A stretch of 64,000 nucleotides of DNA, taken from NCBI RefSeq assembly GCF_000716535.1, contig NZ_JNWV01000035.1:73279-137278 (forward strand), read 5' to 3'. This document shows positions 46,076-54,958 of the stretch, one piece after another (position 1 is the stretch's first letter; the number at the start of each line of letters is the position of its first letter). The notes below the pieces were generated by a model. That model was given only the letters and a program-made list of their open reading frames with translations. It had not been told where the DNA came from and ran no database searches. The position numbers and the translations under genes are program-made. Origin of the DNA: Streptomyces flaveolus (GTDB lineage: Bacteria; Actinomycetota; Actinomycetes; Streptomycetales; Streptomycetaceae).

Positions 46076-47395
46076 CTAGCCGAGCGCCTTGTCGATCGTC
46101 TCGGTCGCGGCCTTCCACGCGTCGGCGGGCTTGGTGCCCCGCTGCTCCATGTTGTTGATCTGCGTGGAGATCGTGTCCTTGATCACGCCGTCCTTCGCGC
46201 CGAGCACGGCCTCGGGGATGGACTTGGCCTCCTCGGCGTAGATCTGGCCGATGGGGGCGTCGCTGAAGTACGGCAGCTTGGCGTTCTTCACGTCGGCCAG
46301 CTCATAGGCGCCCTTGTTGGACGGGAAGACACCGATCGCCTTGAAGACGGCGGCCTGCTGCTCCGGGGCGGTCAGCCACTTGACCAGCTCCGTGGCCTCC
46401 TTGACGTGCTTGCCGCTCTTCGGGACGGCGAGGAAGGAGCCGCCCCAGTTGGCCGCGGTCGAGCCGGGGGCGCGGGAGATGTCCCACTTGCCCTTGAAGG
46501 AGTCGCCGGAGTTGATGGATATCTGGCCGGCCATCCAGGCGGGGCACGCCACGGTGGCCACGGTGCCCTTGCGCAGCGCCGCGTTCCAGGCGTCGGTGAA
46601 CTGGGGCAGGCCCTGGCTCAGCTTCTTGTCGGCGGCCTCGGCGGCCAGGTTCCAGCCCTGCTGCACCGACTGGCTGTCCTTGTAGGCCGGCTTGCCGTCG
46701 GCGTCGTAGTACTGCTGGGAGGAGGAGCTGACGACCGCGTTGTACATGGCGGACGCGGAGTCCATGAAGTAGGTGCCGGAGGGCGCCTTCTTCTTGTACT
46801 GCTCGCCGAGCTTGAGGTAGTCCTCCCAGCCGCCGGCGACGGCCTTGGCGACGGCCTCGCGGTCGGTGGGCAGGCCCGCCTTCTCGAAGAGGTCCTTGCG
46901 GTAGCACAGGGACATGGGGCCGATGTCGGTACCGGCGCCGATCACCGTGCCGTCCTTGGCGGTGGCCTGCTTCTCCTTCCAGGACACCCAGTCGTTGACG
47001 TTGATCGCCTTGCTGAGGTCGGCGAACTTGCCCGACTGGGTGTCGACGACCTCCTTGATACGCCCGACTTCGATGCCCGTGACGTCCGCGAGGCCGCTGC
47101 CCGTGTTCAGCTGCTGAAGGAGCTTCGGGTAGTAGTCCTGCTCGTTGGCGGTGGTCTCTTCCTTGACCGTGATGTTCGGGTGCAGCTCGTGGTACTTGGC
47201 GAACAGCTTGGCCTCCTTGTAGCCGAACTGCCCGAAGTCGGCCACCTTGAGGGTGATGTTCCCGTTGGCGTCCGTGCTGTCCGAGTCGTCGTCGCTGCTG
47301 CAACCGGTCAGCAGCAACGCGGAGGCCGTCAGGACCGTCGTGGCCAGCGTCGCGGTTCTGCGGCCGTGACCACCGCCGGTACGGGTGATGCGCAT
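46076..47395 (-). CDS. cebE: Cellobiose/cellotriose-binding lipoprotein CebE
   Basis: This 439-aa extracellular binding protein has a lipoprotein signal with lipobox LLTGC near residue 32. A solute-binding type I (SBP_bac_1) fold follows: LKVADFGQFGYKEAKLFAKYH, DVTGIEVGRIKEVVD, IGPMSLCYRKDLFEKAGLP, and a C-terminal helix EQRGTKPADAWKAATETIDKAL. It binds cellobiose and cellotriose for CebFG. A CebR box lies 211 bases upstream, plus a 9-bp hairpin in the leader. Confidence 0.93.
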   Translation of the reverse strand: MRITRTGGGHGRRTATLATTVLTASALLLTGCSSDDDSDSTDANGNITLKVADFGQFGYKEAKLFAKYHELHPNITVKEETTANEQDYYPKLLQQLNTGSGLADVTGIEVGRIKEVVDTQSGKFADLSKAINVNDWVSWKEKQATAKDGTVIGAGTDIGPMSLCYRKDLFEKAGLPTDREAVAKAVAGGWEDYLKLGEQYKKKAPSGTYFMDSASAMYNAVVSSSSQQYYDADGKPAYKDSQSVQQGWNLAAEAADKKLSQGLPQFTDAWNAALRKGTVATVACPAWMAGQISINSGDSFKGKWDISRAPGSTAANWGGSFLAVPKSGKHVKEATELVKWLTAPEQQAAVFKAIGVFPSNKGAYELADVKNAKLPYFSDAPIGQIYAEEAKSIPEAVLGAKDGVIKDTISTQINNMEQRGTKPADAWKAATETIDKALG

Positions 47396-47887
47396 TCCAC
47401 TACTCCTTGTTCCAGTGGGGAACGGGACCTCAGGAATCGGACCGCCGGACCCGGCGGTCCGGACCTGCCCTCTCGGTGCGAGCAGCGGCTAGCCAACAGC
47501 ACACGGAGTGCGGTGGAAAGGTGCTGGTCAACGGTGTGCCATGCAAGGTAGAGGGGAAGGCCATGGGTGGTTCGATCCGAACGGAAGAGAGCCCCGGTCG
47601 CCCTGTGGGACCGCTCCCACGCGGCATGCCGGAAGACTCGTTGGTGCCAGGCCGAGTGTCAAGTCTTGAAGACGGCGTTGTTGCGTAAGCGTGTTCCGCG
47701 CGTCACGTGAACGTGTCGTGCGCCCCCACGCAACCAGCCCGTCATCCGGCCGTTCCCTACAGCGTCGGCGCAGGTCACGAGCGGGTCAATCCCCGCTCAC
47801 GGCCAACAGGGCCCGCATCCGGACCGGTTGCCGGATTCTCTGGGTCAGAATGAAGCGCCCCTCCACCGGACCACCGGAAGGTGAACG
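47396..47887. promoter_or_regulatory. Divergent promoter region between cebE and the LacI regulator
   Basis: 492 bases without a convincing gene. It contains a 9-bp stem-loop (47439-47460) in the cebE leader, the CebR-like box TGGGACCGCTCCCA (47606-47619) and a 7-bp inverted repeat (47779-47798, GAGCGGG..CCCGCTC) near the regulator start. A short plus-strand frame through here lacks signals. Confidence 0.6.
47606..47619. promoter_or_regulatory. CebR-like box upstream of cebE
   Basis: TGGGACCGCTCCCA has one change from the perfect CebR palindrome TGGGAGCGCTCCCA. It is 211 bases upstream of cebE and 268 before the divergent LacI gene, and it probably overlaps one of the two promoters. Confidence 0.8.
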
Positions 47888-48937
47888 ATGAGCCCTGCCG
47901 AACAGCCGCAGCCGCACAGGACCGCGGACGTCCGGCGCCCGACCCTGAACGCCGTGGCCGCCCGCGCCGGAGTGGGCCGCGGCACGGTCTCGCGGGTGAT
48001 CAACGGCTCCCCGAAGGTCAGCGCGCGCTCCCGGGCGGCCGTGGAACAGGCCATCGCGGAACTCGGCTACGTCCCCAACCGCGCCGCCCGTTCACTGGCG
48101 ACGCGGCGCACGGACGCGGTCGCGCTGGTCGTGCCCGACGCCGAGAACCGGCTGTTCTCCGAACCGTACTCCTCCGGGATCATCCGGGGCGTTTCCACCG
48201 GAATCGCGGGCGCCGGGATGCAGTTGCTGCTGGTCCTCACGGGCAACGACAAGGAGCACGGCCGGCTCGCCGCCTACCTCGCCGCCCAACGGGTGGACGG
48301 CGTCCTGATGATGGCGGTCCACGGGGACGACACCCTGCCCGACCGGCTGGAGGAACTGGCCGTGCCGACCGTGCTGGCCGGGCGGCGCAGCGACCGCGAG
48401 AGGCTCGGCCATGTCCGCGCGGACAACCGGGGCGGCGCCCGGCTCGCCGTCCGGCACCTGCTGGCGGGCGGCCGCCGGTCCATCGGCACCATCACCGGTC
48501 CGCTGGACATGGACGTGGCGCGGGCACGGCTCGACGGCTACCGGGAGGCCCTGCGCGAGGCGGGGGTCGCCGTCGACGAAGACCTCGTCGCGGCGGGCGA
48601 CTTCACCGAGGAGGGCGGGCGCGTGGCCATGCGGGAACTGCTGCGCCGGCACCCGGACCTGGACGCCGTCTTCGCCGCCTCCGACGTGATGGCCTCCGGC
48701 GCGGTGCTGGAACTGCGCGCGGCGGGGCGGAGGGTACCGGACGACGTGGCGCTGATCGGCTTCGACGACTCGATCGTGGCCCGGCACATCGATCCCCCGC
48801 TGACCAGCGTGCGCCAGCCGCTGGAGGAGATGGGCCGCACGATGGCGAGCCTCCTGCTGGAGGAGATCGCCCAGCGCGGAACCGGCCAGCGGGGAGTGGT
48901 GTTGCCGACGGAACTGGTGGTACGGGCGTCGGCCTGA
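47888..48937 (+). CDS. cebR: LacI-family regulator, CebR-like (copy 2, canonical position)
   Basis: This 349-aa LacI repressor has a helix-turn-helix at RRPTLNAVAARAGVGRGTVSRVINGSPKVS, identical in the recognition region to the copy at 40996. The ligand domain matches closely along its length (ELGYVPNRAARSL, RHPDLDAVFAASDVMASGAVL, LTSVRQPLEEMGR). It is divergent from cebE, the place where cebR lies in characterised ceb loci, so this copy is the better cebR. It ends 202 bases before a second GH1 gene on the same strand. ATG with GGAAGGTGA upstream. Confidence 0.9.
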   Translation: MSPAEQPQPHRTADVRRPTLNAVAARAGVGRGTVSRVINGSPKVSARSRAAVEQAIAELGYVPNRAARSLATRRTDAVALVVPDAENRLFSEPYSSGIIRGVSTGIAGAGMQLLLVLTGNDKEHGRLAAYLAAQRVDGVLMMAVHGDDTLPDRLEELAVPTVLAGRRSDRERLGHVRADNRGGARLAVRHLLAGGRRSIGTITGPLDMDVARARLDGYREALREAGVAVDEDLVAAGDFTEEGGRVAMRELLRRHPDLDAVFAASDVMASGAVLELRAAGRRVPDDVALIGFDDSIVARHIDPPLTSVRQPLEEMGRTMASLLLEEIAQRGTGQRGVVLPTELVVRASA

Positions 48938-49087
48938 GGGGGCGGGGGTTGGTCGGTGGGGTTGGGGGTCGGGGGTCGGCCGGAGAAGTCGAGCATCTGC
49001 CTGAGCCATCGGGCACCCAGAAGTCACCTGCCGCCCGCGAAGCCGCCCCTGCCATACCGAACCGATCACCGCCTCCCCCTTTCGCCG

Positions 49088-49101
49088 TGGGAGCGCTCCC
49101 A
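49088..49101. promoter_or_regulatory. Perfect CebR box before the second GH1 gene
   Basis: TGGGAGCGCTCCCA is the full 14-bp palindrome, 38 bases before the start. Together with a second near-copy at 49126-49139 it gives two operators for one promoter. Confidence 0.92.
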
Positions 49102-49125
49102 TGCATAATGCGTGCACTCGACCCA

Positions 49126-49139
49126 TGGGAGAGCCTCCA
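49126..49139. promoter_or_regulatory. Second CebR-like box overlapping the start codon
   Basis: TGGGAGAGCCTCCA keeps both outer TGGGAG/CTCC(C)A halves of the CebR palindrome and includes the GGGAG ribosome site and the first base of the ATG. Distance between the two box centres is 38 bp. Confidence 0.65.
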
Positions 49140-50566
49140 TGCCCGAACCGACGACCGTGGCCTTTCCTCCCGGCTTCCTCTTCGGCGCCGCGACCTCGGC
49201 GTACCAGATCGAGGGTGCGGTGCGGGAGGACGGCCGCACCCCCTCGATCTGGGACACCTTCAGCCACACGCCGGACAGGACGGCCGGCGGCGAGACCGGG
49301 GACATCGCCGTCGACCACTACCACCGCTACCGCGACGACGTCGCGCTCATGGCGGAGCTGGGCCTGAACGCGTACCGCTTCTCCGTCTCCTGGCCCCGGG
49401 TGCAGCCGACGGGCCGGGGGCCGGCGGTCCAGCGGGGCCTGGACTTCTACCGCCGCCTCGTCGACGAGCTGCTGGCCCGGGGCATCGCACCGGCGCCCAC
49501 GCTCTACCACTGGGACCTGCCCCAGGAGCTGGAGGACGCGGGTGGCTGGCCGGAACGGGACACCGCCTTCCGGTTCGCCGAGTACGCGCAGCTCGTCGGC
49601 GAGGCGCTGGGCGACCGGGTGGAGCAGTGGATCACCCTCAACGAGCCGTGGTGCAGCGCCTTCCTGGGCTACGCCTCCGGGGTGCACGCCCCCGGCCGGA
49701 CCGACCCGGCGGCCTCGCTGCGCGCGGCCCACCACCTCAACCTGGGGCACGGGCTGGCCGTTTCCGCCCTCCGCGCGGCGATGCCGGCCCGCAACCGGAT
49801 CGCGATCAGCCTGAACTCATCCGTCGTACGGCCGCTTTCCCAGGACCCGGCCGACCTGGCCGCGGCCCGCAGGATCGACGACCTGGCCAACGGCGTGTTC
49901 CACGGGCCGCTGCTGCACGGGGAGTACCCGTCGTCGCTCCTGGAGGCCACGCGCTCGCTGACCGACTGGTCGTACGTCCTGGACGGCGATCTCCGCACGA
50001 TCAACGCCCCGTTGGACGCCCTGGGCCTGAACTACTACACCCCGGCACTGGTCTCGGCCGCCTCCGACGGCGTCGCGGGCCCCCGGGCGGACGGCCACGG
50101 CTCCAGCGACCACTCCCCCTGGCCCGGCGCCGACGACGTCGTCTTCCACCAGACCCCCGGCGACCGCACGGAGATGGGCTGGACGATCGATCCGACGGGC
50201 CTGTACGACCTGCTCATGCGCTACACGCGCGAGGCGCCCGGCCTCCCCCTCCACATCACCGAGAACGGTGCGGCCTACGACGACAAGCCCGATCCGGACG
50301 GCCGGGTGCACGATCCCGAGCGCATCGCCTACCTGCACGCCCACCTGTCGGAGGTGCGCCACGCCATCGCCGACGGCGCCGAGGTCCGTGGCTACTACCT
50401 GTGGTCCCTGATGGACAACTTCGAGTGGGCGTACGGGTACGGCAAGCGGTTCGGCGCGGTGTACGTGGACTACGCCACGCTGGAGCGGACGCCGAAGTCG
50501 AGCGCGCGGTGGTACGGGAAGGTGGCGCGGACCGGAGCGCTGCCCCCGGTGGACGCGCGGGTGTGA
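49139..50566 (+). CDS. Second GH1 beta-glucosidase (bglC paralogue)
   Basis: This 475-aa GH1 enzyme has catalytic Glu169 (TLNEPW) and Glu375 ([11 protein letters not shown]). It matches the bglC product closely throughout ([53 protein letters not shown]), so the two are paralogues. There is no signal peptide, so it is cytoplasmic. Two CebR-type boxes, one perfect, control it. Its substrates may overlap with bglC or be longer cello-oligomers; sequence does not tell. Confidence 0.92.
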   Translation: MPEPTTVAFPPGFLFGAATSAYQIEGAVREDGRTPSIWDTFSHTPDRTAGGETGDIAVDHYHRYRDDVALMAELGLNAYRFSVSWPRVQPTGRGPAVQRGLDFYRRLVDELLARGIAPAPTLYHWDLPQELEDAGGWPERDTAFRFAEYAQLVGEALGDRVEQWITLNEPWCSAFLGYASGVHAPGRTDPAASLRAAHHLNLGHGLAVSALRAAMPARNRIAISLNSSVVRPLSQDPADLAAARRIDDLANGVFHGPLLHGEYPSSLLEATRSLTDWSYVLDGDLRTINAPLDALGLNYYTPALVSAASDGVAGPRADGHGSSDHSPWPGADDVVFHQTPGDRTEMGWTIDPTGLYDLLMRYTREAPGLPLHITENGAAYDDKPDPDGRVHDPERIAYLHAHLSEVRHAIADGAEVRGYYLWSLMDNFEWAYGYGKRFGAVYVDYATLERTPKSSARWYGKVARTGALPPVDARV

Positions 50567-50572
50567 GCGTGC

Positions 50573-50599
50573 GGCCCGGCGGCAGTGAGCCGCCGGGCC
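50573..50599. terminator. Bidirectional terminator between GH1 and chitinase genes
   Basis: GGCCCGGCGGC pairs with GCCGCCGGGCC around a 5-nt loop, 6 bases after the GH1 stop and 27 before the convergent chitinase stop. Confidence 0.8.
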
Positions 50600-50626
50600 C
50601 TCACCCGGTCGTGGTGACGCGCGCGC

Positions 50627-52096
50627 CTACTTGTACGCCCCGAACGCCTTGGAGAAGGCGAACGGGTCCTGGGTGAGGGAGCTGCACGTGGCGTCGGCGG
50701 TCGGCTTGGTGCCGCCGGCGCACTGCTTGTCGCGGGTCGCCGACCACATCGACAGCCAGCCGAGCCCCTTGGACCGGGCGAAGTTCACCAGCTGGGTGGC
50801 GTCGTCGACCTTGAACACCTCGGACGAGACGTCGTTGACGCCGATCATCGGGGTGACGGCGACGGCCTTCCAGGCGGCCGCGTCGGACAGCCCCAGCACG
50901 CTCTTGACCTGGGCCTGGGTGGCGGTCGCGGCCTGCTCGGCGTACGTGCCCATGTCGCCGTTGTACGAGGCGCCGTAGTCCATCGCCATGATGTTGACGG
51001 TGTCGATCTCCACGCCGTTGGACCTGGCGTTGGCGAGGAGGTTCACGCCGTCCTGGGTCAGACCCTCGGGCATCACCGGGAGGGTGAAGGAGACGTCCAG
51101 GTCCGGGTGCCGCGCCTGGAGCTTGGCGATGGCCTGGGCGCGGCGGGTGTTGGCGGCGGTGTTCGGCAGCGCGCCGCCCTCGACGTCGAAGTCGACCTTG
51201 GTCAGCTTGAACGCGTCGACCGCCTTGCCGTACGCCGCCGCCAGCGCGTCCGCGGAGGAGCAGGTGGTGGCCAGCTCGGAGCCGGAGGCGCCGCCGAAGG
51301 AGACCCGGACGTCACCGCCCTTGGCGCGCAGCGCGCCGATCTGCGCGGCCACGGCGTCGCTGCTGAGGTCCGTGACCCCGCCCCACTTGGGGGTGCAGCC
51401 GCCGCCGTCGGTGAGGAAGGCGAGGTTGTAGTTCTTCACGCCGGTCGCGTCGGCGGCGCCGAGGAGGTCGAAGGCCGGGTAGAGGCTGGTGTCGACGTAG
51501 GGGGCGAAGCCGGCGGAGGCGGTGCTGCCGGATCCGGTGCTGCCGGTGGGGGTGGGGGTCCCGCTCTGCGCGGGGGTCGACGTGGGCGCGGAGGTGGGCG
51601 TGGAGGTGGGGGTCGGCGCCGGCGACTGGGTGGTCTGCGTCGGTCGGCCGCTCGGCTCGGGGGTGGCTGCGCCGTCCGCGGAACACTGCGCGCCGTCGAT
51701 GCGGCAACCCGTCGGTTCGCCGCCGCCGTTGACCACGAAGCCGACGGTCACGGACTTGCCCGGGGCCAGGCCGTCGGTGTCCCACGTGGCCGGCTTCACG
51801 GTGACGTGCTGACCGCTGACGCTCGACTCGCCGTTCCACAGGGAGCTGAGCCTGGCCCCCGCGGGGAGGTCGAACTCCAGCGTCCAGGTCTTCTCGGCCT
51901 GGCCGGTGTTGTTGGTGACGACGTACTGGGCGGTGTAGCCCGTGGACCAGTCGCTGGTCTTGGTGTAGGCGGCGTTCACACCGGCCGCGTTGGCGGTGCC
52001 GGTGAGCAGGACCGCGCCGCCGCCGATCACGGCCGCGGCCACCAGGCCGCCCATCGCCTTGTTCCTGCCACTGATCCTGCGCCGGTGCGTGCTCAT
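50627..52096 (-). CDS. Secreted GH18 chitinase with N-terminal CBM2
   Basis: This 489-aa protein has a signal peptide to about residue 38 (TANAAGV) and a CBM2-like cellulose/chitin-binding module at about 40-135 (YTKTSDWSTGYTAQYVVTN, WNGESSVSGQ). A Thr/Pro/Ser linker follows (150-190), then a GH18 barrel with Asp302, Asp304 and the catalytic Glu306 in KVDFDVEGG. The first Asp of the usual DxxDxDxE is replaced by Thr (T299). It should cleave chitin outside the cell. A DasR-like motif lies about 135-150 bases upstream, in the 3' end of the kinase gene. Confidence 0.9.
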   Translation of the reverse strand: MSTHRRRISGRNKAMGGLVAAAVIGGGAVLLTGTANAAGVNAAYTKTSDWSTGYTAQYVVTNNTGQAEKTWTLEFDLPAGARLSSLWNGESSVSGQHVTVKPATWDTDGLAPGKSVTVGFVVNGGGEPTGCRIDGAQCSADGAATPEPSGRPTQTTQSPAPTPTSTPTSAPTSTPAQSGTPTPTGSTGSGSTASAGFAPYVDTSLYPAFDLLGAADATGVKNYNLAFLTDGGGCTPKWGGVTDLSSDAVAAQIGALRAKGGDVRVSFGGASGSELATTCSSADALAAAYGKAVDAFKLTKVDFDVEGGALPNTAANTRRAQAIAKLQARHPDLDVSFTLPVMPEGLTQDGVNLLANARSNGVEIDTVNIMAMDYGASYNGDMGTYAEQAATATQAQVKSVLGLSDAAAWKAVAVTPMIGVNDVSSEVFKVDDATQLVNFARSKGLGWLSMWSATRDKQCAGGTKPTADATCSSLTQDPFAFSKAFGAYK

Positions 52097-52205
52097 GCGC
52101 GTGCCTGCCTTCGCTGTTCACGGGGTGAGGTGCGGCAGCACGCTAGCGATCAGGAAAGGGACAAACCGCTTGTTCGGGGCGCCCGTTGCAGACCTTAGGG
52201 TTCGC

Positions 52206-53609
52206 TTAAGGAAGCGATCGGGGACGGTTAAAGGTAGAGACCAATTTGCCCGGTCGGCGTCTGCGTACGGCCCCGCGCTGTCTGCGTCCCACCGGCTTCC
52301 GCGCGTCCAGCTGGAACCAGATCCGCACCTCGGTGCCGCCCAGCACGGAGGCGCCGATGCGGACGTCACCGCCGGTGGACTCGGCGAGCCGGCGGACGAT
52401 GTCCAGGCCGAGGCCGGTGGAGCCGGTGTGTCCGGAACCCCGGCCGCGGGCCATCGCCGCCTCGGGGTCGGCTATGCCGGGGCCCGCGTCGGAGACGAGC
52501 ACGATCACCGCGTCCTCGCCGTTGTGCACGTCGACCGCGAAGGCGGTGCCCTCGGCGGTGTGCCGGAAGACGTTGCCGAGCAGGGCGTCGAGCGCGGCGG
52601 CCAGGTCGGCGCGGGCCACGGGTACGCGCACCGGCCGGTCGACGCCGGCCACCCGCCACTTGCGGCCCTCGTCCTCCGCCAGCGCGGACCAGAACTCCAT
52701 GCGTTCGCGGACCACTTCGGCCACGTCACAGCCCGCACCGGGTCCGGCGGCGGCCGTCTGCGGCTTGGCCTCGCGGGCCGTCCGGATGATGGTGTCGACC
52801 TCGCGCTCCAACTGGGCGACGGCGGCCCGGGTCTGCTCGGCGGCCGGTCCGGCGCCGAGGGAGGCCGCGTTCAGCCGGAGGACGGTGAGCGGGGTGCGCA
52901 GCCGGTGCGAGAGGTCGGCGGCCAGCTCCCGTTCGTTGGCGAGGAGCTGGACGACCTGGTCGGCCATGGAGTTGAACGCGGCGGCGGCCAGCCGGAGTTC
53001 GGTCGGGCCGTCCTCCGGCACCCGGGCGCCCAGCTTGCCCTCGCCCAGTTCGTGCGCGCCCTCGACGAGCCGCCGTGCGGGCCGCACCATGCGCACCCCG
53101 AGCCGGTCGGCGACCGCGACCGAGCCGACGATCAGCGCGAGGCCGACGGCCGCGAGCACCGCCCAGGCCGTGCCGACGCCGTTGGTCACCTCGGACTCGG
53201 GGACGTACACCTCGACCACGGCTATCGCGCCGGAGCCGAGCGCGACCGGCTGGAGCAGGGTGGAGCCGCCGGGCACGGTGGTGGTGGAGGCGCGGCCGAG
53301 TCGTCGTACGGCCTCGATGTCGCGTCCTGCGGCGCGCTGCCGGCCGAGGTCGAGCGCGGCCCGGCCGCCCTCGGCGGGCAGGTGGACCGCCATCCCGGAG
53401 TCGGCGCCGGCCGAGGCCACCACACGCTCCAGCTGGTCCCGGTCGGTGGTGATGGACAGCGCGGGCGCCACCGCCGCGGCCTCCCGCTCGGCGCCTGAGA
53501 ACGCGCGATCGCGGGCCATCTCCTTGACGACCAGGCCGAGCGGCACGGCGAAGGCGACCACGACCATCGTGGTGACCGCCAGGCAGACCTTGACCAGGGC
53601 CCATCTCAT
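52206..53609 (-). CDS. Sensor histidine kinase
   Basis: This 467-aa kinase has two membrane spans (about 5-30 and 150-168) around an extracytoplasmic sensor loop, then HAMP (VRPARRLVEGAHELGEGKLGARV), a dimerisation region with DLSHRLRTPLTVLRL (phospho-His) and an ATPase domain with NVFRHTAEG, DAGPGIADPEA and GSTGLGLDIVRRLAES. The ligand is unknown. It overlaps the regulator by 4 nt and sits 110 bases upstream of the chitinase on the same strand. The basic C-terminal tail is unusual. Confidence 0.92.
   Translation of the reverse strand: MRWALVKVCLAVTTMVVVAFAVPLGLVVKEMARDRAFSGAEREAAAVAPALSITTDRDQLERVVASAGADSGMAVHLPAEGGRAALDLGRQRAAGRDIEAVRRLGRASTTTVPGGSTLLQPVALGSGAIAVVEVYVPESEVTNGVGTAWAVLAAVGLALIVGSVAVADRLGVRMVRPARRLVEGAHELGEGKLGARVPEDGPTELRLAAAAFNSMADQVVQLLANERELAADLSHRLRTPLTVLRLNAASLGAGPAAEQTRAAVAQLEREVDTIIRTAREAKPQTAAAGPGAGCDVAEVVRERMEFWSALAEDEGRKWRVAGVDRPVRVPVARADLAAALDALLGNVFRHTAEGTAFAVDVHNGEDAVIVLVSDAGPGIADPEAAMARGRGSGHTGSTGLGLDIVRRLAESTGGDVRIGASVLGGTEVRIWFQLDARKPVGRRQRGAVRRRRPGKLVSTFNRPRSLP
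52231..52246. promoter_or_regulatory. Weak DasR-like element inside the kinase 3' end
   Basis: On the minus strand AATTGGTCTCTACCTT keeps TGGTCT and ACC of the DasR core TGGTCTAGACCA. It lies about 135-150 bases upstream of the chitinase, within kinase coding sequence. Streptomyces chitinase promoters carry such repeats, but this match is imperfect. Confidence 0.35.
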
Positions 53610-54322
53610 CGCGAGACCTGCCCGTCCTGCCGGTCGCAGGGCGGTTCGAGCTTCACTCCGACGCCCCGCAGCGTGTGCAGGTACCGGGGCCGGGCGGCCG
53701 TCTCCCCCAGCTTGCGGCGCAGCCAGGACAGATGGACGTCGATGGTCTGGTCGTCACCGTAGGACTGCTGCCAGACCTCGGCGAGGAGTTCCTTGCGCGG
53801 GACGACGACGCCCGGCCGCCCGGCGAGGAAGGCCAGCAGGTCGAACTCGCGGCGGGTGAGGTCGAGCCGGGCCCCGTCCAACTCGGCCTGGCGGCGCAGC
53901 GGGTCGACGGTCAGGCCGCCGACGCGGAGCACGGACGAGGGCGGGGCCTCCCCGCCGCCGGAACGGGCCCGGCGCAGCACGGCCGCGATCCGGGCGGAGA
54001 GGTGGTCGACGGAGAACGGCTTGGTCAGATAGTCGTCCGCCCCGGCGTTCAACAGCCGGACGATCTCCGTCTCGTCGTCCCGGGCGGTGGCGATGATGAC
54101 GGGCACGTCGGTGATGCCGCGCAGCATCTTCAGGGCCTCGGAGCCGTCCAGGTCGGGCAGTCCGAGGTCCAGGATGACCAGGTCGAAGCGGAAATGGGCG
54201 ACCTCGCGCAGCGCCTCCAGTGCCGTACCGACACTGCGCACGGTGTGTGCGGCGTCGGTCAGGTGCCGGATGAGCGCCGAGCGTACGAACTGGTCGTCCT
54301 CGACCACGAGCACACTTGCCAT
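53606..54322 (-). CDS. OmpR-type response regulator
   Basis: This 238-aa regulator has a receiver domain (VLVVEDDQFVRSAL, phospho-Asp in LVILDLGLPDLDG, LTKPFSVDHL) and a winged-helix OmpR DNA-binding domain (LDLTRREFDLLAFLAGRPG, YGDDQTIDVHLSWLRRKLG, LHTLRGVGVKLE). The stop overlaps the kinase ATG by 4 nt (ATGA), so they form a cognate pair. ATG at 54322 is at the start of the receiver beta-strand. Confidence 0.94.
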   Translation of the reverse strand: MASVLVVEDDQFVRSALIRHLTDAAHTVRSVGTALEALREVAHFRFDLVILDLGLPDLDGSEALKMLRGITDVPVIIATARDDETEIVRLLNAGADDYLTKPFSVDHLSARIAAVLRRARSGGGEAPPSSVLRVGGLTVDPLRRQAELDGARLDLTRREFDLLAFLAGRPGVVVPRKELLAEVWQQSYGDDQTIDVHLSWLRRKLGETAARPRYLHTLRGVGVKLEPPCDRQDGQVSR

Positions 54323-54421
54323 GCGCCGCACCGTACGCCATGCGGACACGACCGGGCGGGCGCCTGTGGACGACTCGGGGCATGTGCGTACGGCGGTTCG
54401 CCTGGGGCAGTATGGCCCGCG

Positions 54422-54946
54422 ATGCGCAAAGGACTCGTACACGTACTGGCGTGGCTGCTCGCGACGGGAGCGGCGGTCACGCTGTCGTGGTGGGGTGTCC
54501 ACACGGTGATGGCGGGGACGGCCTACGACCCGCCGCGCGCGCTTCCGGTCACGGCCGCCGACGCGGACACCCGGGACGTGAAGTCCGCGTCCCCGGCGCC
54601 CTCTCCGTCGCCGCCCCCGTCTCGGAAGCGGCCGGTCCGGACGACGGCGACGCCGACGCCCGCGCACACGCCGTCCCGCACGCCGTCCCCGCCCCCGTCC
54701 CCCACCGCTTCGGCCACCGCGTCCGGCCGGGTCAGGTCCTACGACACCGACGGCGGCCGGGCGGTGTTCGACCTGCGGACGGCCGACGCCACGCTCGTGT
54801 CGGCGATCCCGGGCCCGGGCTGGTCGATGCAGGTGTGGAAGACGGAGAGCTGGATCCGGGTGGAGTTCAGCCGGGGCGCGGACCGGGTGTCGGTGTTCTG
54901 CACCTGGCACGACGGGCCGCCGCGGGTCGAGGTGGGCACCTACTGA
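54422..54946 (+). CDS. Secreted or membrane-anchored protein with Pro/Ser-rich linker
   Basis: This 174-aa protein has an N-terminal hydrophobic segment (LVHVLAWLLATGAAVTLSWWGVHTV) and a long Ser/Thr/Pro linker (about residues 55-105, PSPSPPPSRKRP, PTPAHTPSRTPSPPPSP). A C-terminal small beta-rich domain (RVRSYDTDGGRAVFDLR, GPGWSMQVWKTESWIRVEF) has one Cys. Domain not recognised. It is transcribed divergently from the response regulator across 99 bases and could be in its regulon. Confidence 0.72.
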   Translation: MRKGLVHVLAWLLATGAAVTLSWWGVHTVMAGTAYDPPRALPVTAADADTRDVKSASPAPSPSPPPSRKRPVRTTATPTPAHTPSRTPSPPPSPTASATASGRVRSYDTDGGRAVFDLRTADATLVSAIPGPGWSMQVWKTESWIRVEFSRGADRVSVFCTWHDGPPRVEVGTY

Positions 54947-54958
54947 CCGGGGCGGCCC

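Noticed and set aside
47407..47688. 93-codon plus-strand frame in the cebE-cebR gap
   Set aside because: No ribosome site or domain; it covers the leader hairpin and the CebR-like box.
52231..52246. A strong DasR operator for the chitinase
   Set aside because: Only about half of the core is kept, so it is listed as weak and not used to assign regulation.
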